Part shown: piece by piece, positions 9,640-18,380 of the stretch
How positions within the stretch are numbered: the first letter of the stretch is position 1
Layout of the letters: every line of letters begins with the position of its first letter
Assembly (NCBI GenBank): GCA_009692605.1
Contig: SHYV01000023.1
Coordinates: 1-32,294 of the forward strand
Reading direction: 5' to 3'
Origin: Myxococcales bacterium
GTDB taxonomy: Bacteria; Myxococcota_A; UBA796; SXON01
Length of the DNA: 32,294 bases
The notes under the pieces: generated by a model
The model's input: the letters and a program-made list of their open reading frames with translations, nothing else
What the model was told of the DNA's origin: nothing
The model's database searches: none
Program-made: the position numbers and the translations under genes

Positions 9640-10598
9640 AGTGCCCCGCCGGTGTGGGCCACCACCGCTGAGCGTTCGTGCGGAGCCGCTGTCGGGGCGC
9701 GGCGCACCCAGAGCGCCACTGCCACCTCTGCCGCCGCTTGCATTCCAAGGAGGATCGCTGAAAATACCGCGTATGCGGTCGCGGCAGCGATCACGACGCC
9801 GAAGTCCTGCAGCAGCGTGCCGTTCCAGAGCAGGTCCCCGATGCCGTTGACGCGAAGCACGACCTCGACCACGACCGTGCCCGAGACCAGTTGCAGGGTT
9901 CGCGCCCTCATCTGCCCGACCAGCGCCGGTGTCAGATTGGGGAGCATGTTGGTGAACGCACCCTCGCCGCGAAGCATAGCGATCTGCACGTAGCGCTGCT
10001 TTCGCTCGCTGGAGAACAGCGCGGCCACCCCCGCCATCGTGTCGGAGAAAGCGCCGTCCGCCAGCCCGAGCACCAGCGCTCCGGCGACAATTCGCATCCG
10101 GGTACCCTCTGCGTCGAAGCTGTCCGCGCCGAGCTTAAGCTCCACAGCGGCCGCGCCAAGCAACGCGAGGACGACCGCCGGCACGAGCCCGAACACGCCG
10201 AACGCGGGCGCTACCACCTTGGGAACGCGCCCCGAGGCTCCCGCCACCGCAGCCATGAGCACCGGCACCATTCCCGCGAGCAAGAGCACGGCTGTCGTGG
10301 GCACGGCTTCATTCAGTAGGTTGCGGACCGGCTCCCCCTGAAGCACTCGCCAAGAATTTCCGAACTGGCCCTGCAGCGCTGAGGTGATCCAGCCGAAGTA
10401 GAACTGCCATGGGCCCCCGTCGAGGTTCCATCGCGCCGCCAACTCGGCCGTTCCGGAGCACAGCTCAGGCGGGCAGATGATCTCGGCTGGGTCCCCGGGC
10501 AGCGCCCAAATCAGCGAGGCGATGATCCCGGGGACCGCCACGGGCAGGGCAAGCGCCGCGAACAGGCGCACCACTGGACGGGTCCACCACAATTTCAC
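9636..10598 (-). CDS. Opp/Dpp-type ABC transporter permease (OppB/DppB-like)
   Basis: Inner-membrane permease of about 320 aa. An N-terminal membrane segment ends in the family hallmark ALPGDPAE, followed by a large periplasmic loop and about five more hydrophobic segments. The EAA-loop block reads IAMLRGEGAFTNMLPNL. The loop after the first segment carries a Cys pair (CPPELC) that I do not expect in canonical DppB, which may matter given the thioredoxin-like protein in the same array. The frame is open to 10697, but that overlaps the binding-protein gene. The GTG at 10598 begins just before the first membrane helix (KLWWTRPVV). The ribosome-binding site is weak, so the exact start is uncertain. 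Confidence 0.88.
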   Translation of the reverse strand: MKLWWTRPVVRLFAALALPVAVPGIIASLIWALPGDPAEIICPPELCSGTAELAARWNLDGGPWQFYFGWITSALQGQFGNSWRVLQGEPVRNLLNEAVPTTAVLLLAGMVPVLMAAVAGASGRVPKVVAPAFGVFGLVPAVVLALLGAAAVELKLGADSFDAEGTRMRIVAGALVLGLADGAFSDTMAGVAALFSSERKQRYVQIAMLRGEGAFTNMLPNLTPALVGQMRARTLQLVSGTVVVEVVLRVNGIGDLLWNGTLLQDFGVVIAAATAYAVFSAILLGMQAAAEVAVALWVRRAPTAAPHERSAVVAHTGGAL

Positions 10599-10632
10599 GG
10601 CTGACACCGCAGCGTACGAGTCGGCGCGGGCA

Positions 10633-12270
10633 CTACGTTCCGTAATTCCAAGAGTCCACTTCTGTCCAGTAGAAGTAGGGAGCGACGAGGTTGCCACGCA
10701 CCTCAGTCCTCCAGGCGGACTTGGTGTCCAACTTCCACAGGAACAGGTAGGGCAGCTCTTCGGCGAGCACGCTGTGAAGGGCGTGGTAGGCGTCGTTCGC
10801 GGCGGTGTCGGTGCGGGCCGCGTTGTATTCGCTGATCGAGTTGTCGACTTCGGTGCTCGAGTAGTTGAAGATGTTCAACGCGCCCTTCGTGCCGACGCGG
10901 GTCTCGAAGATCGGGTTGACCTCGTCCACCACGCCGAAGCTCCACTTGCCGATCAGCAGGTCGAACTCGCTCGCCTTGCCGGTCAGCACCCTACGGTTCC
11001 AGTCATCCGCGCTGACCCGCTGCTCCTGACGGTCAAAGCCTCCGGCGCCGATCTGGTTCGAGACTTGTTGGAGCAGGTCGGGGGCCTCGTTGTCCAGCGA
11101 TGCGAGCATGCCGACGTTCAACGTGATCGGAACCCCCTTGTACTGCCAGCGGCCGCCGACACTGGTAAGTCCAGCGTCCGTGAGCAGCTTGGCGGCCGTT
11201 GCCTTGTCGCTCTTCTCGTGGGTCGGGATGGCGCGATTGTAGAACGGCGAGGACTGGACGAACGGGCCCGAGATGAACTCACAGGGGCTGTTCTGCTCAC
11301 CCGGCTTCACGCCGATGGACAGCTGGCGGAGATCGGTTCGGTCGAGGATCAGGTTCAGAGCCTTACGAACCCGCTTGTCGGAGAGGGCGCCCTTCTTCGT
11401 GTTGACCGCAATGAACCACCAGGAGCGCAGATCGTAGCTCTTGACAGAAAGATCGTCTGAAGCGCTCACGTCGGCGCGGAGGGGCGGCGGCACCGCGATG
11501 ATTCCCTGCACTCCATTGTTGCGGAGCGTGGTGACCTGTACGATCGGGTCGCCGCCCTCGGAGAGGCCAGCGTTGGAAATCGTGGCCGCGTGGTGCCCGT
11601 TCGCGTAGGCCTCGAACTGCACCCCGCGCTTGCCGCGGCTGCCCTTGTACGGACCTGACCCGACGGGGTGCACCGAGAAGTCCAGATCGGGGGAGATCGC
11701 CGTCTTTCCCCCGAGCGCCTCGCTCGGAAGCAGAGCGAAGCCCAACCGCTCCTTCGGGTTGTGGAACACCTTGGTGAACCGCACCAGCGCCACCAACTGG
11801 CTCTCGACGTCGCAGCCGGCGAGGACGGTCCGATACCCTTCGGCGATCGGGCTGGTCGTGCCAGGGTCGAGCATCGCCGCCACCGTGAAGCAGACGTCTC
11901 TGGCGCCGACCGGCTTGCCGTCGTGCCACTTTAGGCCGGTCTTCAGCGAGAGCCGAAAGGACTTCCCACCATCCGCGACTTCGCCCTTCTCTACCAGTCT
12001 GGAGATCAGCTGGTTGTCGATGGCGCTGTGGAAGTAGATCCGGTCGAACACCAGCTCCTGACTACGAAAGTCCACCATGGACTGCGCGTACAGCGGGTTG
12101 AGGGTGCCGGGAAGCGACTCCTCGTAGAAGTTCAGGGTCGCGCCCGTGGTGGCGACCGCAGAGGCAAGGCCGACGCCAAGGAGCGTGAGCCGGACCGGGG
12201 CCGAGAGATCGGTGATCGGGGAACGAGCTTTAGGGGAGCCGTTCGAGCCGTTCGCGGAGGAGTTGGACAT
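10633..12270 (-). CDS. Family 5 extracellular solute-binding protein (OppA/DppA-like), membrane-anchored
   Basis: Periplasmic ligand receptor for the ABC importer, 545 aa, which binds peptide-like or other substrates in a two-lobe cleft. Recognisable are the N-terminal ETLNP-like block (SLPGTLNPLYAQSM), GLKWHDGKPVGARDVCFT, and the lobe-I block near KRVRKALNLILDRTDL. The ATG at 12270 has AGAGG about 8-9 nt upstream and is preferred over the ATG at 12348. The N-terminus has about 20 polar residues and then one hydrophobic segment (about 27-46). There is no lipobox Cys and no clear signal peptidase site, so it is probably an inner-membrane anchor. It opens the ABC part of the array after an 82-bp gap. 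Confidence 0.9.
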   Translation of the reverse strand: MSNSSANGSNGSPKARSPITDLSAPVRLTLLGVGLASAVATTGATLNFYEESLPGTLNPLYAQSMVDFRSQELVFDRIYFHSAIDNQLISRLVEKGEVADGGKSFRLSLKTGLKWHDGKPVGARDVCFTVAAMLDPGTTSPIAEGYRTVLAGCDVESQLVALVRFTKVFHNPKERLGFALLPSEALGGKTAISPDLDFSVHPVGSGPYKGSRGKRGVQFEAYANGHHAATISNAGLSEGGDPIVQVTTLRNNGVQGIIAVPPPLRADVSASDDLSVKSYDLRSWWFIAVNTKKGALSDKRVRKALNLILDRTDLRQLSIGVKPGEQNSPCEFISGPFVQSSPFYNRAIPTHEKSDKATAAKLLTDAGLTSVGGRWQYKGVPITLNVGMLASLDNEAPDLLQQVSNQIGAGGFDRQEQRVSADDWNRRVLTGKASEFDLLIGKWSFGVVDEVNPIFETRVGTKGALNIFNYSSTEVDNSISEYNAARTDTAANDAYHALHSVLAEELPYLFLWKLDTKSAWRTEVRGNLVAPYFYWTEVDSWNYGT

Positions 12271-12352
12271 CAAGCCGCCTCTTTTGGTGGGTGCTGTCGG
12301 TGGGTGTAACGGGCGCACCGGCGGGAAGGATTGGATGGGGTGCAACAATGCG
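12271..12352. promoter_or_regulatory. Gap before the solute-binding protein gene; possible internal promoter
   Basis: This 82-bp gap is the longest within the 13-gene minus-strand array. It separates the upstream envelope genes from the ABC transporter genes and could hold an internal promoter or processing site. I see repeated GGTGGGTG motifs (plus strand, about 12286-12306) but no clear -35/-10 pair. The ribosome-binding site AGAGGCGG lies at its 3' end. Confidence 0.3.
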
Positions 12353-13816
12353 TCAATGCATCGGCACGGCAGGAGCCGCGTTCCGACTAAGCCGGACGTG
12401 AAGCGCGTCGAGGGGAACCCGGGCGATGTCCAGCCCCGGGACTTGCTCTACGAGCGGATGGACGAGCTCCGTGGCGCGGACTGAGTTGCGGTTTCCAGCA
12501 TCCCACGCGGCGACCTGCAGGGCAAATACGGGGTCGTAGGCCTTGCCCACGGCCCTGTCGATCGCGTTCAGCCGCAGCCGGCCGCCAGTATCGGTGTCGC
12601 CGACGGCGAACGCGGCGTCGGCGGAAACTCGAAGCAGGCCGGCGCGGGCTTGGTCGGCGAAGAACCGGTGAAACCCTTGCGGAGCGCCGGCCGCGGTGGC
12701 CATCCCGTCCTGAATCGCGGTGCCAAAAGCGGCGGACTGGTCCAGAATGCAGTTGATGGAGATGCCGGACGGCACCGAACCCGGTCGAGCTCCCTGCTCG
12801 GTGGGCAAGGTAGGCGCGGCGATCACCGCGGTCGCGGTCGTGCAAGACTGGATGATCGCCGCGTAGGGGCTGTCCGAGAGGTGAGCGGCTACCGCTTCCC
12901 CCGCCGAGCCTGGCTCCTGGAGCGCGGCCGCCAACGCAAGATCTCCCCCCGTGGTGTAGGGGCCAAGGAACAACATGGCATCCGGCACGGAAGGGGGTCC
13001 ATGAGGCGCCACAGTCGGGACGGCTGCGAGCCCCACGGCGTCGCGCCAGTCGGCTAGGCCAAGGCCGGGGATCCGATGTGCGTTGATCAGCGCCAACGGA
13101 CCCGTCGGAACATCGGCGCCGCTCGCCTGCACCACGGCCCGTGCATGCCAAATCGACAACTCCCACACGGACATCAGATCTGCCGCCTGAACGGCGAGCT
13201 TCTCAGGCGTGCGCTCCGGAAACACGTAGCTCGGCACGGGGCCGAGCCCGGGCACTTGTCCGACGACTACGTCCCCCGGGCGTCCAGGGACATCGTTATT
13301 GGGCCATTTACTGGCGGTCCCTGCCGCGGCGTCGTCCCGCCACTTCGCCCATGCGGCATCGCGGGCGGCCAGCCCGGGGACCGTCGACGCTCCACATTCC
13401 CCGAACCGCTGGATCAGCGAGGGGTCCGCGAGGATGACCCCGGCTTGACCGAGGAGGTAAGCCATCTCGAGCGGGTCGGTCGGCTGACCGTCCACACCGT
13501 AGGCCTGTTTCACGCTCTGCGCCGCCAGCAGGGCTGCTTCTTCGTACATCGCCGCGAGCTCGCCGTGCATGCGCTGCAGGCCGGGCGAGTCGCCATCCGT
13601 CGCCATCGCGGCGAGCGCTCCCACCCGGTCGCCCTTGAAGTAGGCGGACCAGCTGTCCCGACCTTCGAAGTCAAGGCGGGCCTGATCCGGAGCCAGCCGC
13701 ACCTGCCACGTAGAGGCGAGCAGCGCGGCAGGAACAGCGCTCCAAACGGCCTGCATGGGCGGCGGCGCCGTCGGTGCAGGCTCCCCGATGCATGCAAAGA
13801 TCGCAATCAGCAGCAC
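12353..13816 (-). CDS. Lipoprotein of 487 aa, function unknown
   Basis: The protein opens with a very short hydrophobic signal ending in Ile-Phe-Ala-Cys (Cys at residue 9), a plausible lipobox, followed by a Pro-rich stretch. The rest is largely Ala-rich helix with loops, suggesting an alpha-solenoid or mixed fold. Further Cys occur in ECGAS, SCTT and NCIL. I recognise no family. The start is GTG at 13816, immediately after the TAG stop of the upstream gene, with GAGGGG 3-4 nt before it. Abutment with the Cys-rich secreted protein gene argues for joint expression. The signal is shorter than usual, with no positive charge in its N-region, so lipidation is likely but not certain. Retention in inner or outer membrane cannot be told. 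Confidence 0.75.
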   Translation of the reverse strand: MLLIAIFACIGEPAPTAPPPMQAVWSAVPAALLASTWQVRLAPDQARLDFEGRDSWSAYFKGDRVGALAAMATDGDSPGLQRMHGELAAMYEEAALLAAQSVKQAYGVDGQPTDPLEMAYLLGQAGVILADPSLIQRFGECGASTVPGLAARDAAWAKWRDDAAAGTASKWPNNDVPGRPGDVVVGQVPGLGPVPSYVFPERTPEKLAVQAADLMSVWELSIWHARAVVQASGADVPTGPLALINAHRIPGLGLADWRDAVGLAAVPTVAPHGPPSVPDAMLFLGPYTTGGDLALAAALQEPGSAGEAVAAHLSDSPYAAIIQSCTTATAVIAAPTLPTEQGARPGSVPSGISINCILDQSAAFGTAIQDGMATAAGAPQGFHRFFADQARAGLLRVSADAAFAVGDTDTGGRLRLNAIDRAVGKAYDPVFALQVAAWDAGNRNSVRATELVHPLVEQVPGLDIARVPLDALHVRLSRNAAPAVPMH

Positions 13817-15082
13817 CTACCCCTCACAAAACGAGGTGGTGCCGGCCGATGAAACACAGTACTGCATCGCCGCCTTCGTATCCTGGGCGCTCGCCTTGGC
13901 GTAGTCCAGCCACTCCCGAGCGTAGTCCTTGGTCATTCCCCGGTACCGGCTGCTCTTCGCCTCGTTCTCGTCGGTGTGCTCGGTGGTGTAGGTCGCCTCG
14001 GCGTCTTGCCAGAGCTTGTTGGCCGCCTCGGTCTTGAGCCGACCGAGGGCGAAGACACGGGATTTGTAGGTGTTTCCGGACCACTTCGCCTTGTTCTCCA
14101 GCGAGTAGTCGGCCCAGCGGATCACCCCGGTCGCGCGGCCCGCACCACCCTTGGAGAGCTGAAGCGAGTACTTGTAGCAGAGGTCTGGGTCCGAGCGGTC
14201 CACGTCCTCCAGGTGGCGTTTTACCAGTCGCTCCCACTCGGACTTGTCGCCTTTGCCGTCTGCATTGTTGATCATGACCAACGAGATCTTCGCACGAGTG
14301 GTCTGCTGGGCCTCTGTAGCGAGCCGCCCTTCGAGACACTTCGACTGCGCCGTCGTGAGGGAGCCCATCATGGCGGCCGGCTCGAGAGACACCAGATCGG
14401 TGCAGTCCCCGGTTGTCTGAACGGTGGTCAACTGGGCCACCGGAGTGGGAAGCGGCGGAGAGACGGGCGTCACGGTCGTGATGGGGGTCGCCGCGACCGG
14501 AGGTGCTGAGGTCGGCTGACTCGTATTCGACACCGTCTGGGCCCCGGTGGGCCCTGAGGTCGGCTGGGTATTTACCGCCATGGCAGGCGTGGTGGTGGGG
14601 CTCCCGGCGCCGGACTGTGCGGCGGGACGGCCAGACATCCCGCCCATCGGCTCACTGGTCCCCTGCCCTCCTGAAGGGCCCGTGCGTATCGACATGTCCT
14701 GACCGGCTGGCTCCCGGCCTTGAGCGCTGGGAGTGTCGTTTGAGGCTACCGCGACGGGGCTGGGTGCCGGCGCGGGAGGCGGCACCGTGCCGCCCGGCTG
14801 ACCGCTGTAGGCGGAGAGACCAACGAACGGAGAGAAAGACGCGGTGGGCTTAAGGTCGAACCAGCCGAGTCGACCATCCGATGGGATTGGGCGGCCGGAG
14901 AGATCGTGGAGCATCCCCGGACCGACCGTGCCGCCGGCGGTGATGCAGCTCGCCCAACCGTCCTGACAGGCCGTGCTGGGAAACGCCGCCGAAAAGGTCT
15001 GCCAACCGCCCGCCATTGCCGGAAGGGTGAGGGCTGAGAGGCCCAACCCGAGGACCAAAAATCTATAAACAGTGCGCGTCAT
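13817..15082 (-). CDS. Secreted Cys-containing protein with Pro/Thr/Ser linker, function unknown
   Basis: A 421-aa exported protein with signal peptide cleaved near PAMAGG (about residue 24). A small N-terminal region has two Cys (39 and 46). A long low-complexity Pro/Thr/Ser/Gly/Gln linker runs from about 95 to 225. A charged, helical C-terminal domain carries five more Cys, two of them in the last 15 residues. The seven Cys suggest disulfide bonding in the periplasm. No family recognised. The C-terminal helices (KYSLQLSKGGAGRATGVIRWADYSLENKAKW and onward, positions about 305-400) look TPR-like. Start: ATG at 15082 with AGGA 8 nt upstream. It sits 9 bp after the stop of the preceding gene. 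Confidence 0.78.
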   Translation of the reverse strand: MTRTVYRFLVLGLGLSALTLPAMAGGWQTFSAAFPSTACQDGWASCITAGGTVGPGMLHDLSGRPIPSDGRLGWFDLKPTASFSPFVGLSAYSGQPGGTVPPPAPAPSPVAVASNDTPSAQGREPAGQDMSIRTGPSGGQGTSEPMGGMSGRPAAQSGAGSPTTTPAMAVNTQPTSGPTGAQTVSNTSQPTSAPPVAATPITTVTPVSPPLPTPVAQLTTVQTTGDCTDLVSLEPAAMMGSLTTAQSKCLEGRLATEAQQTTRAKISLVMINNADGKGDKSEWERLVKRHLEDVDRSDPDLCYKYSLQLSKGGAGRATGVIRWADYSLENKAKWSGNTYKSRVFALGRLKTEAANKLWQDAEATYTTEHTDENEAKSSRYRGMTKDYAREWLDYAKASAQDTKAAMQYCVSSAGTTSFCEG

Positions 15083-15091
15083 GGGTCGTTC

Positions 15092-15568
15092 CTACTCTCT
15101 CGGCTCATCGCGGCCAAAGCTGATGGTGGGTTCTTCGATCTGCGACTCGTCGTTCTCGATCTTCGGAAGGACGACGTCGATCAGGTTGCGCCGCTTACGC
15201 ACCTGGTACGTCAGTACCTGAGTGGTATATCCGGGGGCGGAGACCTCAAGGTTCAGGGTCATGCCCGCCGTGAACCGAAGCTCGCTGCCATCGGGGAGGT
15301 AAAGCACGCTGGCTTCCCAAGACCCGTCGACGGCGTTCACCCGGTGGCGGTCAGCCTCTTGAGGTTGGCGTACTACCGCGGTGGCGATCGGCGCGTCCTG
15401 ATCGTCGTGAACGACGACACGGACTGGAACGCCTTCGTCCTCGCCCTTCGCCAGGGCGACTACTGGAAGCAGGAGTCCAAGGACCACAGCGCCGCAGCGG
15501 GCCGAAGCCACGAGCGAGCGGGCGAGTGTACAGGCGGTCGGAATCAGGGTGGGTGACGGGACGGACAA
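15092..15568 (-). CDS. Small secreted beta-sandwich protein (carboxypeptidase regulatory-like)
   Basis: An exported protein of about 158 aa: signal segment ending near VVALAKG, then one predicted beta-sandwich domain. Its pattern (VVVHDDQDAPIATAVV followed by a substituted middle and a terminal VSAPGYTTQVLTYQV) matches carboxypeptidase-regulatory or CNA-B-like folds, which act as binding or spacer modules at the cell envelope. Start choice: TTG at 15574 overlaps the upstream stop (TTGA) but abuts the GGAGG directly. A second TTG at 15568 lies 6 nt from GGAGG and fits better. The C-terminal tail is acidic. Neighbours on both sides are exported proteins, so it is probably part of the same envelope assembly. 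Confidence 0.72.
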   Translation of the reverse strand: MSVPSPTLIPTACTLARSLVASARCGAVVLGLLLPVVALAKGEDEGVPVRVVVHDDQDAPIATAVVRQPQEADRHRVNAVDGSWEASVLYLPDGSELRFTAGMTLNLEVSAPGYTTQVLTYQVRKRRNLIDVVLPKIENDESQIEEPTISFGRDEPRE

Positions 15569-15570
15569 GC

Positions 15571-16584
15571 TCAACCTCCGAGCTGCTTCTTAAACACCGG
15601 GTCGGCCGCAACATTCATCGCACCCGCAGAATCTCCAGATTCCGCCAGCGCACGCGCGACAGCATCGCCTGAGTAGCCGTCAAGGAGCGCCTTCGCTGTG
15701 GCGCCGTCCTTTGGCGCGAGCAGCATGGCTGCGGTCGCACGGGCGTCGAGGTAACCATCCGCGGGGGCGATCGGCTTGATCGTGTCGAGGATCTTGGTGC
15801 ACGTCGCACCGTCGCCCGATGCGCACGCGTTGATGGCTCGCGTAGCCTGAACCCGCCAGGCTTGCCCAGCGGGCGATACGCTGATCGCATCGAGCAGGTT
15901 GGTGGAGATCTCCGTCTCCCCAACCGCCGCCGCCCGGCCCGCCCAGAGCAGGAGCTGCTCTGAGCCGTCGTCGCGGGTATCTGCGTAGGCGCGGACCAGA
16001 TCCTCGACCGAGCGCACCGCGATTTTTCGTTGGCCCAGCGCCCAGAGGGCCTGCGCTTCCGAGAGCCCACCGACGAGCGCGTTCGGGTCGGCCATCAGCT
16101 GCAGGTAGGCCGTCGCAGTGGCGCCCAGATCGCCGGGGGTGTCCTTCACCTCCTCCAGAAGGGCCTTCGCCGCGTCTCGGTCGCCGTCGGCCAGATCCGC
16201 TTCTGCTGCGAGGAGCTTCCCGGCCGGCATGCCCGAGGCCAGCGCGTACTCCTTCACCTTGTCGAGGTCACCCTCCCTCATCGCGAGGAGCGCTCGTCGC
16301 AGCTTGATCTCTCCAAGGCGCGTCTGCGCGGCGGGTTCGCTGGCTGCGAGGATCCCGTCGGCCTTCGTGCCCTCGCCCATGAGCATGTGGCCGTAGGACG
16401 CTCCGATCGCTAGATCGACGTCGGCGGGCGCCTTTGCGAGTGCTTCGTCGTATTTGGCGGTCGCCGCGACCAGATCGCCAGCTTTCAACAACGCATCCGC
16501 GTCCGCGACGGTCTGCTTCGAATTGCCGACGAGCAGGCCCTTGATCACGGTGCAGCCGGCGAGCATTAGGAGGGTTGTGAGCAA
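15571..16584 (-). CDS. TPR-like lipoprotein
   Basis: A 337-aa lipoprotein with an 11-residue signal ending in Leu-Ala-Gly-Cys (Cys11). The mature part is a run of Ala-rich helical pairs typical of tetratricopeptide repeats, for example DALLKAGDLVAATAKYDEAL at about 30-49. The C-terminal half holds a possible CASGDGATC disulfide pair. TPR lipoproteins scaffold envelope complexes. The start is TTG at 16584, the only one giving a signal peptide (TTG CTC ACA), with GGAG 9 nt upstream. The stop overlaps the next gene. The short signal without positive charge resembles that of the 487-aa lipoprotein further along the array. Confidence 0.8.
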   Translation of the reverse strand: MLTTLLMLAGCTVIKGLLVGNSKQTVADADALLKAGDLVAATAKYDEALAKAPADVDLAIGASYGHMLMGEGTKADGILAASEPAAQTRLGEIKLRRALLAMREGDLDKVKEYALASGMPAGKLLAAEADLADGDRDAAKALLEEVKDTPGDLGATATAYLQLMADPNALVGGLSEAQALWALGQRKIAVRSVEDLVRAYADTRDDGSEQLLLWAGRAAAVGETEISTNLLDAISVSPAGQAWRVQATRAINACASGDGATCTKILDTIKPIAPADGYLDARATAAMLLAPKDGATAKALLDGYSGDAVARALAESGDSAGAMNVAADPVFKKQLGG

Positions 16585-16632
16585 GGGGTCAGACTCCGAA
16601 TCGGGACATTAGCTTGTTTTTGGTCAACGGGC

Positions 16633-18378
16633 TCAAAAAGCCGCGCTCACGCTGCCTCGCGCACCGTTGAACCCTGGCAATTGCCGGCACTGGCCGCCAG
16701 CGCAACGAATGCCCGCCCGGTAGGCTCCGTAGAATGCCTTCAGCGTCACCGCGGTGGTGGGCTCATACTGCAACTCCAACGCGCCGTACTCGTCCTCGCC
16801 GAGCCCGAGCGGTTCAAGGTTGCCCTTCGATTTCACGAGCGGATTGGACGAATAGTCGTTGTAGAACAGCACAGTGAGGCGCTCCCCGATCTTCACCGCG
16901 AGCGTGCCGGAGAAGTCCAGGTAGTCTGACTGCTGCTGCGGGTTAGTGCCCCAGTGGAAGGCCTGCATCGCCGGTGCGATCTCGATCGACACCGGGCCAG
17001 CGATGGGCAGGGTGAGGCTCGCGTCGGCATGGACCAGTCGGTCCCCGCCGTAGTCGCCGCCGGCCTCATCGGCCTCCCGCTGGTCGAGACGGAAGCCGCC
17101 GTTCAAGATGAGGTGGCTCTCGCCCTTCGCCCAGGTGACCCCTACAACGGTGTGGGTGATGTTCTCAGGGGTCACGTTGAAGTGCAGGCCACCGGTCTCG
17201 CCGTCGTGAAACACGGCTTGGGAGATGTACGGTGTCAGCGTGTCCACCCCCTCGCCCAGCCGAAGGTCCACCCGCACCCTCCCACCAGCGAGGTCGTTTG
17301 AATTCACGGCGGCGGAGCTGTCCTCGGTGATGACCCGCTCGTACTCGAGCGTCGGGCCGGCGGCGATCTCATAATTGTCGGGCGAGGCGAAGGTGTTGAG
17401 CACTTCGGTGTTCTTCTGGACCTTGGCCTCGACCAGTACGGTGGCTACGCCCGGATAGGCCGAGGCGGACGCGTACACCTCGCCACCCCAAGGAGCCGAA
17501 AGGTCGGCAGCCGCGTAGCCGAACCAGTCGCCCTCGACGTAAAAGTCGACGCCGCCGATGCCGAGCGCCTCGAGCGTGACCCCGCCTACGACGGCGTCCA
17601 CAGGCTGACCGTAAGCAGCGAGCGAGTTGCCGGTAGCGTCGGCGTCGCGCGCGAACTGGTACATCACCCCGTGGGCACCGAGGTTGACCGGACCCAGCCC
17701 GTAGACGTCGAAGCGGGCCCCGGTGATGGCGTGCTCCCGGCCGCGGTGCAGGCCCGAGTTGGGGTTCTCCAGCGCGATCTGCTGGGGGTTCGTGACCCCG
17801 CTGAAGACGCTGGCGTCCACCCGGCCGACATGGAGGAGCCCGCTGGCCCCCCGGACCGAGGTGTCGATGTCGATGTCCGTGTTTTTATTTAGGTTGACCG
17901 CGATTCCTCGCCCAAAGGAGGCGTAGGAGTCGCCCAGCGTCAGCGTGCCCGCTTTCACCCTGCCTACCGCGGTGATCTTCTCCATCTGAAACAGCGCGTC
18001 GGCGAACGGCGACTTGAGGTCGGTGTACAGCGCCCGCTCGTGGTGCAGCTCTCCATCGAGGATGTACCGGTTGCCGAACAACGCCACCGCGTCCCCGCTC
18101 AGCGACAGCGTGAACCGCGCGTTTCCCCCCGTCAGGTGAAGGCGGTTCACCACCTCCATGTAGTCGAGGATGTCACGATCCTCGAAGTCCACCAGCTTGT
18201 CGGGCACGTGGGTGTACCGGATGCGCAGGTCCTCCGACCCGGTCAAGCTGCCCCCTGCGAGCGAGGGACCGCGGGCGTCCGGAGTCACGGTTGAATCCGT
18301 GGCCACTCCGCCCAAAGGATCGTTGGGATCGTCGTCGGCCCATGCGGGACGGAGCAGGATCAGCAACACCCACGGCAC
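16633..18378 (-). CDS. Outer-membrane beta-barrel protein, DUF6029-like
   Basis: A 581-aa protein: short signal peptide (MPWVLLILLRPAWA), a linker, then many amphipathic beta-strands to a C-terminal Phe (SVSAAF), the usual ending of proteins assembled by the BAM complex. Blocks such as LRIRYTHVPDKLVDF, LGDSYASFGRGIAVNL and near the end RAGIRCAGGQCRQLPGF resemble the DUF6029 family of Bacteroidetes and Deltaproteobacteria; this is from memory. The CAGGQC pair could form a disulfide in an extracellular or periplasmic turn. The start is GTG at 18378, 2 bp after the stop of the TlpA-like gene and without its own ribosome-binding site. Translation is therefore probably coupled, which ties this barrel to the thioredoxin-like partner. 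Confidence 0.85.
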   Translation of the reverse strand: MPWVLLILLRPAWADDDPNDPLGGVATDSTVTPDARGPSLAGGSLTGSEDLRIRYTHVPDKLVDFEDRDILDYMEVVNRLHLTGGNARFTLSLSGDAVALFGNRYILDGELHHERALYTDLKSPFADALFQMEKITAVGRVKAGTLTLGDSYASFGRGIAVNLNKNTDIDIDTSVRGASGLLHVGRVDASVFSGVTNPQQIALENPNSGLHRGREHAITGARFDVYGLGPVNLGAHGVMYQFARDADATGNSLAAYGQPVDAVVGGVTLEALGIGGVDFYVEGDWFGYAAADLSAPWGGEVYASASAYPGVATVLVEAKVQKNTEVLNTFASPDNYEIAAGPTLEYERVITEDSSAAVNSNDLAGGRVRVDLRLGEGVDTLTPYISQAVFHDGETGGLHFNVTPENITHTVVGVTWAKGESHLILNGGFRLDQREADEAGGDYGGDRLVHADASLTLPIAGPVSIEIAPAMQAFHWGTNPQQQSDYLDFSGTLAVKIGERLTVLFYNDYSSNPLVKSKGNLEPLGLGEDEYGALELQYEPTTAVTLKAFYGAYRAGIRCAGGQCRQLPGFNGARGSVSAAF

Positions 18379-18380
18379 GG

